From an uncultured Phocaeicola sp. (lineage in GTDB: Bacteria; Bacteroidota; Bacteroidia; Bacteroidales; Bacteroidaceae), in NCBI GenBank assembly GCA_944320885.1, contig CALUJE010000004.1, positions 92,102-156,101 on the forward strand: 64,000 nt of DNA. Reading direction: 5' to 3'. Shown here piece after piece: positions 1-7,900 of this stretch (positions are counted from its first letter, which is position 1; the number at the start of each line of letters is the position of its first letter). The position numbers and the translations under genes are program-made. The notes below the pieces were generated by a model. The model made no database searches, had not been told where the DNA came from, and saw nothing but the letters and a program-made list of their open reading frames with translations.

Positions 1-741
1 CGTGAGGTACGCATGGAGAAGAGCGGACTGCTTGACATGCAGAAGGCCGAACAGGGAAAGCTGGAGGAACAGCAGAAGAAACAGCGCACGCTGGTGGCTA
101 ACCTGCAAAAGAAGCAGAAGAGTCTGCAGAGTGAGATTAGCCGCAAGCGCAAGCAGGCCGATAAGCTGAATGCACAGATTGACCGTCTGATTGAGGCCGA
201 GATTGAAGCGGCCCGCAAGCTGGCAGCCAAAAAGGGAGGCAAGAGCTCGTCATCGGGAAAGGGTACGGCTTCGGGCAGTAAGGCCCGTCCGATGGATGCG
301 TACAAGGTAGACGATGACAACCGCAAGCTGTCGGGAAGCTTTGAGAAGAACAAGGGTCGTCTTCCGGTGCCCATTACGGGCGGCTATATGGTGGTGAGCC
401 ATTATGGGCGTCATAATGTGGCCGGACTGAAGCATGTGGAGATAGACAACAAGGGAGTGGATATCAAAGGCCGCTCCGGAGCACAGGCGCGTGCCGTATT
501 CGACGGTGAAGTTTCGGCTGTGTTTCAGTATAACGGTATGACCAATGTACTTGTCCGTCACGGAAGCTATATATCGGTCTACTGCAATCTGTCATCGGCT
601 TCCGTACAGCGTGGACAGAAGGTCAAGGCCCGTCAGTCGTTGGGCCCTGTAGCCACCGATGCTTCGGGCAATATCATCCTTCACTTCCAGTTGCGCCGCG
701 AAACCACTAAGCTTAATCCGGAAGCGTGGATCAATGTGTAG
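1..741 (+). CDS. EnvC-like murein hydrolase activator (M23-fold domain), 5' end outside the window
   Basis: The reading frame is open from base 1, so the N-terminus is missing. The visible part starts with a Lys/Glu/Gln-rich coiled coil of about 70 residues, then a Ser/Gly linker, then a LytM/M23-type beta domain ending in LHFQLR. This order is typical of EnvC/NlpD-type periplasmic proteins that activate cell-wall amidases during division. The zinc-ligand positions look degenerate: NKGVD stands where active M23 enzymes have HxGxD, and the first His of the usual HxH is Ile. I therefore infer a non-catalytic activator rather than an endopeptidase. The last 11 bases overlap the 3' end of the convergent gene at 731-3304. 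Confidence 0.85.
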   Translation, partial: REVRMEKSGLLDMQKAEQGKLEEQQKKQRTLVANLQKKQKSLQSEISRKRKQADKLNAQIDRLIEAEIEAARKLAAKKGGKSSSSGKGTASGSKARPMDAYKVDDDNRKLSGSFEKNKGRLPVPITGGYMVVSHYGRHNVAGLKHVEIDNKGVDIKGRSGAQARAVFDGEVSAVFQYNGMTNVLVRHGSYISVYCNLSSASVQRGQKVKARQSLGPVATDASGNIILHFQLRRETTKLNPEAWINV

Positions 742-3304
742 AGGGAACGTCGGACGAGATGACCGGTGTTCCTCCGTCGCACCCTTCGGCGCTTATTTCC
801 ATTTTCCGGCAGGTGCCGTTGTTAAACAGGCGGATGTTTGCCTTCCCTTCGGCATCGGTCTTCACATCAGGATTCCAGTAGAGCGTACGGCGATAATTCA
901 GATAGCCTAAGGCTTCATTCGAGCTCTTCAGGTTATAGCATTCCTTCACGGGCGAATATCCTTCGTAGAATGTCTGTCGCACGCCCTTGCGTGTATCGTT
1001 GTAAACTTCGTCATAGAGCTCGGCCACTACAATGGCTCTCAGTTCGAAGGTGGTATCATCTATGGATGAAGGCTCTTCTTCGTTGTTTTCAAAATCGATG
1101 TATCGTTGCTTTTGTTTGTCTTCTTCGTCTACATCGCTTATATACAGGTTAGGATATCGTTCTCTTATTTCTTCCAGATTCCTTTCGTGTACCCTGATGG
1201 AGCGTACGGAGCTGATGTCTATATCATAAACAGGAATATGCCGGAACTTCGGACGGTCCTTTTCCTGGCAGATCAGCCGGAACAGCACATATTTTATTCG
1301 TTTGGCGAATGCCATGTTGCCGTATGTATACATCTGGCAGGTTTCATCATAGGTAATTACAGGGTGGCGTGCTGCTACGTATTCGCCGATGGTGGGCGGA
1401 ACGTCTTCACCCTTATCGAGACATTCATTGATATCTTTTTCCACATCCATTACCATTTCTGGAGTGAACAGCTTTCGTGGCAGGTATTTCTTCACTTCCA
1501 CTTCCTGCAGCATCTGCGTTTCGGCCATGTTTATCTTTCCCAGAGTATCAGCTTCAAGGTGAGCAACGCTGTCGTTCACATACGTATCGAAGAAGGTATA
1601 GCTTCTCTTTTCGGGAGAGAAATGTCGGTTGATAAGAATCTGTGAATGCCTCTGCTTTCCTTCGTCCGAAACGGATAGGGTGAGCGACCATTTACCGGTG
1701 ATGTCCACGCTGTCGGGCAGTATGCAGTAGAAGTTACCCTGTTCGTCGGTATGTCCGCTTCCGTGTACCTCTGCCTTAAGAGAGTCGTTCTTCATCCAGA
1801 AGAGAATGTCGGCATTGGCTCTGGGCTTGTTCTTCACGAGAGTCTTGACTTTTCCCCATAGGGTGAGTCCTTCTTCCGCAAAATGCTTGATTTTAATGGG
1901 TTTCACTCCGGCCATCTGCTGCCAGCTGTATCTTCTCCATCCCTGCACCATCATGAGCAGGTCTAGCTTGGTGCGTGTGGTTCTGCTTTCATCGGTAAAA
2001 TACTGCATGGGGTCCTGGATATATCCCTTCACGTCGGACGAGAGCAGCAGGTCGGTGAGTATGTTGTCCTGATAGGCGGTTCGGGGTGTGGTAGCCGCAT
2101 CGCGCACGGCAAGTGAGAAGGTAGTTTCTACGGGTTTCCCAGACGGGTCGTGCACGTCGAACTGCAGGTTGACTTCCTCGAATGGTTTGTAGGAGGTCTT
2201 GTCCTGCGTCACGCGGATGGGGACGAACATGTCGTTGCGCGTGTTGAATGCAAGTCTTTCTGCAAGGATGTCTCCGGTAGCGTTAAAGGCAGTGACCTGA
2301 ATGCATCCTGCAGGCAGTTTCTCTTTGGGAATCCGGAAAGCGTAAGGCTCCTTTCCGAGTACGAATGCCTCTACGGTACAGAGCTTTCCGCGGCAGGTGA
2401 CGGATACGGCAATGGTATCGTTGGGCAGTGCTTCCGACTTCTGTACGCTGATTCGCATGAGGTCCGGGTTGAGGTTGTCCACGTTCATGGTATATCCTTC
2501 GGAGAGAATGTCCTTGAACGGGATGGTATATTCCTTACCTTCATAGTTTACTGTGGCCTCGTATTCCTGTGCCTGAGGTGTGAACTCAAACACACCCATT
2601 CCCTGGTGGATGGTGGCGAGTGAGGCAACGGGTTCATGGTTTGCATTGTAAAGCGTACCCGTAACGCTGATGTCCTCTCCGTTCTTTCCGGTAGCGCGGA
2701 ACGCCACACGTGCGGGGATTCCCAGTACGGCATGTCCTCCTTCGGGGAAGAAATGCAGGTTTACCCGGTCGGCCTTTTCGGGTTCGGGTCTTTCCTTCTT
2801 CTCTCCGGCGAAGCTGTCCATATCCTTTTCCTGATAGTTTCCAGCCTGTTCGGGCTCGCTGTAGATGGGGAATACCCTCGAGAAGATGTGCGTATCTCCG
2901 AAGTTGAGCATGGCCCGTGTGTAAGCTCTCACCTCGTAGAATCCTCCCTTGCAGTCTTTGGGCAGTGCGAACTCTCCGTGACACTGTCCGTCCTGAATCT
3001 TCAGTTTCCGGCTGTCGGTTACCTCACCCTGTGGAGTGAGCAGTTCCACATGCAGTACCCGGCTGAGGGTGGTAGGTTTTACCTCGTCGGCAGTAACGGT
3101 GTAAGCCTTGAACCAGATGGTGTCTCCTGCATAATATCCGGTATTGTCGAAGTGCAGGTATACCTTTTCCTGAGGACAGTCTTTGGTAAACCTGCTGATG
3201 TTATTGGCATAATTGGCCAGCCGTCGGGTTGCCGACTGCTGAGCGAAGACGCCAAGGCATCCCATCCATAGGAGGAGGGCGGCAATGTATCTGAGGTGTT
3301 TCAT
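731..3304 (-). CDS. Large exported MG2-type protein, paralogue A
   Basis: 857 residues with a signal peptide (residues 1-21, ending VFAQ). The mature part opens with an MG2/alpha-2-macroglobulin-like beta domain (about 40-150; YLHFDNTGYYAGDTIWFKAY), the start usual in Bacteroidetes exported proteins with macroglobulin-like domains. A second beta-rich segment around 180-270 begins HFFPEGG. Near residue 600 the motif LQEVEV recalls the start of TonB-receptor plug segments, but there is no barrel. The function is unknown; a cell-surface or periplasmic structural role is inference. It is a near-copy of 4138-6603, differing mainly in the signal peptide, a block between about residues 605 and 770, and the C-terminal tail. 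The pair flank higBA. Confidence 0.8.
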   Translation of the reverse strand: MKHLRYIAALLLWMGCLGVFAQQSATRRLANYANNISRFTKDCPQEKVYLHFDNTGYYAGDTIWFKAYTVTADEVKPTTLSRVLHVELLTPQGEVTDSRKLKIQDGQCHGEFALPKDCKGGFYEVRAYTRAMLNFGDTHIFSRVFPIYSEPEQAGNYQEKDMDSFAGEKKERPEPEKADRVNLHFFPEGGHAVLGIPARVAFRATGKNGEDISVTGTLYNANHEPVASLATIHQGMGVFEFTPQAQEYEATVNYEGKEYTIPFKDILSEGYTMNVDNLNPDLMRISVQKSEALPNDTIAVSVTCRGKLCTVEAFVLGKEPYAFRIPKEKLPAGCIQVTAFNATGDILAERLAFNTRNDMFVPIRVTQDKTSYKPFEEVNLQFDVHDPSGKPVETTFSLAVRDAATTPRTAYQDNILTDLLLSSDVKGYIQDPMQYFTDESRTTRTKLDLLMMVQGWRRYSWQQMAGVKPIKIKHFAEEGLTLWGKVKTLVKNKPRANADILFWMKNDSLKAEVHGSGHTDEQGNFYCILPDSVDITGKWSLTLSVSDEGKQRHSQILINRHFSPEKRSYTFFDTYVNDSVAHLEADTLGKINMAETQMLQEVEVKKYLPRKLFTPEMVMDVEKDINECLDKGEDVPPTIGEYVAARHPVITYDETCQMYTYGNMAFAKRIKYVLFRLICQEKDRPKFRHIPVYDIDISSVRSIRVHERNLEEIRERYPNLYISDVDEEDKQKQRYIDFENNEEEPSSIDDTTFELRAIVVAELYDEVYNDTRKGVRQTFYEGYSPVKECYNLKSSNEALGYLNYRRTLYWNPDVKTDAEGKANIRLFNNGTCRKMEISAEGCDGGTPVISSDVPSTH

Positions 3305-3317
3305 GGTATTTTTCTTT

Positions 3318-3325
3318 CAAATATA
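3318..3325 (-). promoter_or_regulatory. Bacteroides -7 box for the 731-3304 gene
   Basis: On the minus strand the sequence reads TATATTTG, a match to the Bacteroidetes TAnnTTTG box, 14 bases before the start codon at 3304. No convincing -33 element was seen. Confidence 0.45.
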
Positions 3326-3405
3326 TTTATTATTCCTTTGGTATGATTGATAAAAATGATTTTTGTACTGCGTTTCCTGCTTTCTACCGAAATTCAGTAG
3401 AAAGT

Positions 3406-3436
3406 TTTGCTTTTCAGAATAAAATATATACTTTTG
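3406..3436 (+). promoter_or_regulatory. Bacteroides-type promoter of higBA
   Basis: TTTG at 3406-3409 and TACTTTTG at 3429-3436 are separated by 19 bases, matching the -33/-7 layout of Bacteroidetes promoters. Transcription should start near 3442, which gives a leader of only about 12 bases. This fixes the toxin start at 3454, because the upstream in-frame ATG at 3343 lies before the promoter. Confidence 0.6.
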
Positions 3437-3453
3437 TGCAAACAGGTTTGGAT

Positions 3454-3747
3454 ATGAGAATCATCGCACGAAGCAAAATAATTGAATACTATACGGAGCA
3501 TCCCGATGCGGAAACTGCGCTGGAAGACTGGTTTCACAAGGTAAAGCAGGCGGAATGGACCTGTTTTGCAGATATGAAGAAGATGTTCAACAGCGTGGAC
3601 AGTGTGGGAAACCAGCATTATGTATTCAATATAAAAGGTAATAATTACCGCTTGATTGTGGTAATAAAGTTTACGATAAAGACCGTGCTGATTCGCTTTA
3701 TCGGTACTCATGCAGAATATGATTTGATAGACGCAAAAAACATATAA
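3454..3747 (+). CDS. higB: HigB-family type II toxin (mRNA interferase)
   Basis: 97 residues from the ATG at 3454 (MRIIARSKIIEYY). The sequence has the HigB/RelE-fold pattern: an N-terminal helix with HPDAE, a central WTCFADMKKMF segment, then the NIKGNNYRLIVVIKF and FIGTHAEYDLIDA strands characteristic of the family. HigB toxins cleave ribosome-bound mRNA. The toxin precedes its antitoxin, the usual higBA order, and only one base separates the two genes. An ATG at 3343 extends the frame, but it lies upstream of the promoter and adds residues unlike the family. Confidence 0.85.
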   Translation: MRIIARSKIIEYYTEHPDAETALEDWFHKVKQAEWTCFADMKKMFNSVDSVGNQHYVFNIKGNNYRLIVVIKFTIKTVLIRFIGTHAEYDLIDAKNI

Positions 3748-3748
3748 T

Positions 3749-4114
3749 ATGGCAAAGATTCAGAATGAAACAGCTTATAAGGCGGCGATGGAAAGGATAG
3801 AAGAACTGCTTCCGTTGACTGATGACCATACTCCCCCGACAGACAAGAATCTGATAGAGCTTGATTTGCTGTCTGAACTTGTTTCGGAGTATGAAGATGA
3901 GCATTACCCGGTAAAGTCTCCGGCGCTGGTGGATGTGATAAAGCTGCGTATGTATGAGATGGGGCTTAATCAGGCGAAGCTTTCGGAACTTCTGGGAGTA
4001 AGCCCTTCACGTGTGAGCGATTATCTGACCGGTCGTTGCGAGCCTACGTTGAAAGTGGCCCGTGATATCAGCAGAAAACTCAATATCGACGCGAATATCG
4101 TGCTGGGAGTGTAA
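3749..4114 (+). CDS. higA: HigA-family antitoxin, XRE helix-turn-helix
   Basis: 121 residues. The N-terminal half is acidic and helical, as expected for the toxin-neutralising part. Residues about 61-118 form a Cro/C1-type helix-turn-helix (NQAKLSELLGVSPSRVSDYL). HigA proteins bind HigB and repress the shared promoter. The gene starts one base after the higB stop, so the two are almost certainly co-translated. A 12 bp perfect hairpin overlaps its stop codon. Confidence 0.87.
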   Translation: MAKIQNETAYKAAMERIEELLPLTDDHTPPTDKNLIELDLLSELVSEYEDEHYPVKSPALVDVIKLRMYEMGLNQAKLSELLGVSPSRVSDYLTGRCEPTLKVARDISRKLNIDANIVLGV

Positions 4115-4128
4115 GGACGATATTCGCG
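4090..4128. terminator. Perfect 12 bp hairpin at the end of higA
   Basis: CGCGAATATCGT (4090-4101) pairs with ACGATATTCGCG (4117-4128) around the higA stop codon. It lies between convergent genes, so it may end transcription in both directions. No clear U-tract follows. Confidence 0.5.
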
Positions 4129-4137
4129 CAGGTTCTC

Positions 4138-6603
4138 TTAAAGCGGACTGTCGGTAAGTATATACTTCCCGTCGCACCCTTCGGCGCTTATTTCCATTTT
4201 CCGGCAGGTGCCGTTGTTAAACAGGCGGATGTTTGCCTTTCCTTCGGCATCGGTCTTCACATCGGGATTCCAGTAGAGCGTACGGCGATAGTTCAGATAA
4301 CCTAGGGCCTCGTCCGAGCTCTTCAAGTTGTAGCATTCCTTCACGGGCGAATATCCTTCGTAATAAGTCTGTCGCACTCCTTTTCGGGTATCATTGTAAA
4401 CCTCGTCATAGAGTTGGGCCACTACGATGAAATAGCGGTTGTTTGCATTCATGACACTGGTTATGAGAGAATCCGCACCGGGATTGCAGAATGACAGGTG
4501 TTTCAGAACTTCAACACCGTTCCGGGTATGCAGTTGCAGGTCTTTCACGTTGGTAATATCCATTTCTGCTGCCGGAATATGTCTGAATTTGGGTGCATCT
4601 TTCTTTTGGCATGAGAGAACGTAGAGAATCACGGTCGAAGGGTTGGAATTTTCCAGAACCGGATATTTGTATTCCGCATATTCCTGTACGGTAGATGGGA
4701 TATTTCCTCCCTGATCGAGTATGCGATTGATGTCTTCTTCAGCATCGAAGACCATATCCGGACGCATGATTTCCCGTGTCCGGTATCTTTTCACTTCCAC
4801 CTCTTGCAGTATTTGTGTTTCGTCCATCTTGTTTTTCTTCTGTGATTCGCCGGCAGCAGAGTCAATGCTGTCGTTTACATACGTATCGAAGAAGGTATAG
4901 CTTCTCTTTTCGGGAGAGAAATGTCGGTTGATAAGAATCTGTGAATGCCTCTGTTTGCCGTCTTCTGAAACGGAGAGGGTGAGCGACCATTTACCGGTGA
5001 TGTCCACACTGTCGGGCAGTATGCAGTAGAAGTTTCCCTGTTCGTCAGTATGTCCGCTTCCGTGTACTTCGCCCTGAAGTTCATCATTGTTCATCCAGAA
5101 AAGGATGTCGGCATTCGCTCTGGGTTTGTTTCTGACCAATGTTTGGACTTTTCCCCAGAGAGTGAGCCCTTCTTCGGCGAAATGCTTGATTTTGATAGGT
5201 TTCACTCCGGCCATCTGCTGCCAGCTGTATCTTCTCCATCCCTGCACCATCATGAGCAGGTCGAGCTTGGTGCGTGTTGTCCTGCTGTCGTCGGTAAAAT
5301 ACTGCATGGGGTCCTGGATATATCCCTTCACGTCGGACGAGAGCAGCAGGTCGGTGAGTATGTTGTCCTGATAGGCGGTTCGGGGTGTGGTAGCCGCATC
5401 GCGCACGGCAAGTGAGAAGGTAGTTTCTACGGGTTTCCCAGACGGGTCGTGCACGTCGAACTGCAGGTTGACTTCCTCGAATGGTTTGTAGGAGGTCTTG
5501 TCCTGCGTCACGCGGATGGGGACGAACATGTCGTTGCGCGTGTTGAATGCAAGTCTTTCTGCAAGGATGTCTCCGGTAGCGTTAAAGGCAGTGACCTGAA
5601 TGCATCCTGCAGGCAGTTTCTCTTTGGGAATCCGGAAAGCGTAAGGCTCCTTTCCGAGTACGAATGCCTCTACGGTACAGAGCTTTCCACGGCAGGTAAC
5701 GGATACGGCAATGGTATCGTTGGGCAGTGCCTCCGACTTCTGTACGCTGATTCGCATGAGGTCCGGGTTGAGGTTGTCCACATTCATGGTATATCCTTCG
5801 GCAAGAATATCCTTGAACGGGATGGTATATTCCTTACCTTCATAGTTTACTGTGGCCTCGTATTCCTGTGCCTGAGGTGTGAATTCAAACACACCCATTC
5901 CCTGATGGATGGTGGCGAGTGAGGCAACAGGTTCACGGCTTGCATTGTAAAGCGTACCTGTAACGCTGATGTCCTCTCCGTTCTTTCCGGTAGCGCGGAA
6001 CGCCACACGTGCGGGGATTCCCAGCACGGCATGTCCACCTTCGGGAAAGAAGTGCAGGTTCACCCGGTCGGCCTTTTCGGGTTCGGGCCTTTCCTTCTTC
6101 TCTCCGGCGAAACTGTCCATTTCCTTTTCCTGATAGTTCCCTGCCTGCTCGGGCTCGTTGTAGACGGGGAATACCCTTGAGAAGATGTGCGTATCGCCGA
6201 AGTTGAGCATGGCACGTGTGTAGGCCCTCACCTCGTAGAACCCTCCCTTGCAGTCTTTGGGTAGTGCGAACTCTCCGTGACACTGTCCGTCCTGAATCTT
6301 CAGCTTCCGGCTGTCGGTCACCTCACCCCGCGGTGTGAGCAGCTCCACATGCAGCACCCGGCTGAGGGTGGTAGGTTTCACCTCGTCGGCTGTAACAGTG
6401 TAAGCCTTGAACCAGATGGTGTCTCCTGCATAATATCCGGTATTGTCGAAGTGCAGGTATACCTTTTCCTGCGGGCAGTCTTTTGTGAAGCGGCTGATAT
6501 TGTTGGCATAATTGGCCAGCCGTCGGGTTGCCGGCTGCTGTGCGAAGACCGACACTGCGCTGAGACAGGTCAGTATGAAGAGTAAGGGAATATGTCTGTT
6601 CAT
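4138..6603 (-). CDS. Large exported MG2-type protein, paralogue B
   Basis: 821 residues with signal peptide (residues 1-21, ending VFAQ). The layout matches paralogue A at 731-3304: an MG2-like domain at about 40-150, a second beta-rich segment at 180-270, an LQEVEV motif near 605, and a conserved closing block (LGYLNYRRTLYWNPDVKTD). Between LQEVEV and AQLYDEVYNDTRKG the two proteins diverge strongly, and this one is shorter there. Their signal peptides and last residues also differ. The DNA of the two genes is identical over 398 bases (5291-5688 against 1992-2389). Function unknown. Confidence 0.8.
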   Translation of the reverse strand: MNRHIPLLFILTCLSAVSVFAQQPATRRLANYANNISRFTKDCPQEKVYLHFDNTGYYAGDTIWFKAYTVTADEVKPTTLSRVLHVELLTPRGEVTDSRKLKIQDGQCHGEFALPKDCKGGFYEVRAYTRAMLNFGDTHIFSRVFPVYNEPEQAGNYQEKEMDSFAGEKKERPEPEKADRVNLHFFPEGGHAVLGIPARVAFRATGKNGEDISVTGTLYNASREPVASLATIHQGMGVFEFTPQAQEYEATVNYEGKEYTIPFKDILAEGYTMNVDNLNPDLMRISVQKSEALPNDTIAVSVTCRGKLCTVEAFVLGKEPYAFRIPKEKLPAGCIQVTAFNATGDILAERLAFNTRNDMFVPIRVTQDKTSYKPFEEVNLQFDVHDPSGKPVETTFSLAVRDAATTPRTAYQDNILTDLLLSSDVKGYIQDPMQYFTDDSRTTRTKLDLLMMVQGWRRYSWQQMAGVKPIKIKHFAEEGLTLWGKVQTLVRNKPRANADILFWMNNDELQGEVHGSGHTDEQGNFYCILPDSVDITGKWSLTLSVSEDGKQRHSQILINRHFSPEKRSYTFFDTYVNDSIDSAAGESQKKNKMDETQILQEVEVKRYRTREIMRPDMVFDAEEDINRILDQGGNIPSTVQEYAEYKYPVLENSNPSTVILYVLSCQKKDAPKFRHIPAAEMDITNVKDLQLHTRNGVEVLKHLSFCNPGADSLITSVMNANNRYFIVVAQLYDEVYNDTRKGVRQTYYEGYSPVKECYNLKSSDEALGYLNYRRTLYWNPDVKTDAEGKANIRLFNNGTCRKMEISAEGCDGKYILTDSPL

Positions 6604-6628
6604 TAGGCTTATGATTTGGTTAAATATC

Positions 6629-6636
6629 CAAATGTA
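6629..6636 (-). promoter_or_regulatory. Bacteroides -7 box for the 4138-6603 gene
   Basis: The minus strand reads TACATTTG about 26 bases before the start codon at 6603, a TAnnTTTG match. The -33 element is not obvious. Confidence 0.4.
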
Positions 6637-6749
6637 TGAAAAAAATCAATAGACGGTCTTGTGAAAATGATTTATTTTATATGTTTTTTGGCACGGATAA
6701 GTTGATAAAATGAAAAAGACAGAACACATAATATCATGTATCCTGTCTC

Positions 6750-6865
6750 TTTTTCTATCTTCAGCTTAGAGATATGTATCTTCAGGCTAAGTATATGTAT
6801 CTTTAGGCTAAGTATATGTATCTTTAGGTTGAAGATATGTATCTCTAGCCTAAGGATAAACTTTT
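6750..6865. repeat. Tandem array with 21 nt period, family 1, locus 1
   Basis: TATGTATCT recurs at 6773, 6794, 6815 and 6836, exactly 21 bases apart, with the core TATGTATCTTTAGGCTAAG and degenerate units at both ends. Read on the minus strand, the frame stays open as a heptad-like peptide (LKIHILS repeated). The same element occurs at 43826-43918 in the opposite orientation, sharing the boundary AAAGTTTATC and the first unit AGAGATACATATCTT. The 605-base gap 6604-7208 otherwise holds the divergent promoters of its neighbours and no convincing gene. Confidence 0.85.
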
Positions 6866-7149
6866 TATTGGGTGACAATATGTTTAGAAATGGGATGGTG
6901 GCTTTTACGGACGTATATCCATACGGTATGTTCATTGTTTCCCTTCGTCGTGTACGGCAGGTCAGGGTTGTTTCGTGTGCGATGTCATCAATTCCATTTT
7001 GTATCTTCTTTGTTAATCAAACGATGCATTTCGATAGCTCTATTTATAATTTTGGTGCAGAGAGACTTTAAAAAAACGATTTGAGCAACTTACTTTTATT
7101 AATAAGGGTTATTTTAACTTATTCAGCTTCACTTAACTGACAGAATATA

Positions 7150-7179
7150 TTTAGCTTTCTGATATATTTTATAATTTTG
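7150..7179 (+). promoter_or_regulatory. Promoter of the first ECF sigma gene
   Basis: TAATTTTG at 7172-7179 matches TAnnTTTG, with a weak TTTA -33-like element at 7150-7153. The sigma gene starts 29 bases further on. Confidence 0.45.
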
Positions 7180-7208
7180 CGGCCGAAATGGAGATTCATA
7201 ACCCATAA

Positions 7209-7817
7209 ATGGAATATACATTGAAACCGAATTCATTGTTTATAGATAAGATAAGTCTGGTGAACGGTTTACAAAAAGGAGAAGATCTTGCTTTTGCTTT
7301 GTTGTATAACCAGTATGCCGATTTGTTGTTTTCTTATGGAACGGGATTGGGATTTGCAAAGGAAGATATTGAAGACTCCATGCAGGAAATATTCTGCAAT
7401 CTCTATTTAAATCATTCAAAGATTCATGAAATCAACAATCTGAAATTTTATTTGCTTCGCGCTTTGAAAAACCGCTTGCTTAATGTTTCTCAGGCATCCC
7501 GAACACAGAACTTCATAGATATGGAGAATGTTGATTTTTATACTGAAGTAACGGTCTTGGATGATTTGATAGATGCGGAAGACAGAACTGCTATTCAGAA
7601 AAAAATTCAGTCGTATCTCGATGAGTTGACAGGGCGACAGCGTGAAGCCATTTATCTTCGTTATATTGAGGATCTTGATTATGAGGAAATTGCAGAATTG
7701 ATGAATATGACAGTTCCTTCTGTACGAAATCTGGTGTTTAAAGCTATCAAGCAACTTCGGAATTCTAAAATTCCAAGTTTGATGTGGCCAATTTTATTCT
7801 CAATTGTTAAAATTTAG
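7209..7817 (+). CDS. ECF-type RNA polymerase sigma factor, SusCD locus 1
   Basis: 202 residues. Region 2 is recognisable in the N-terminal half (EDIEDSMQEIFCNLYLN) and region 4 near the end (LTGRQREAIYLRYIEDLDY followed by the EIAELMNMTVPSVRNLVFKA helix-turn-helix). ECF sigma factors paired with FecR-type anti-sigma factors switch on the adjacent SusC/SusD genes when the receptor binds its ligand. The FecR gene follows after 83 bases, which fits this design. Confidence 0.92.
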   Translation: MEYTLKPNSLFIDKISLVNGLQKGEDLAFALLYNQYADLLFSYGTGLGFAKEDIEDSMQEIFCNLYLNHSKIHEINNLKFYLLRALKNRLLNVSQASRTQNFIDMENVDFYTEVTVLDDLIDAEDRTAIQKKIQSYLDELTGRQREAIYLRYIEDLDYEEIAELMNMTVPSVRNLVFKAIKQLRNSKIPSLMWPILFSIVKI

Positions 7818-7900
7818 CTGTAATAGCATTTTTCTTTCGAAAAGTGATGATGTTATTATGATTTGTTTGTCTATATACGAAAAAGACAGATAATTATAAT

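Noticed and set aside
3343..3453. Upstream ATG extending higB by 37 residues
   Set aside because: It lies before the -33/-7 promoter, and the added residues do not match the family.
6672..6935. 87-codon minus-strand frame over the family 1 array as a real gene
   Set aside because: Open only because the repeat period is seven codons; no start or flanking support. Kept as a finding instead.
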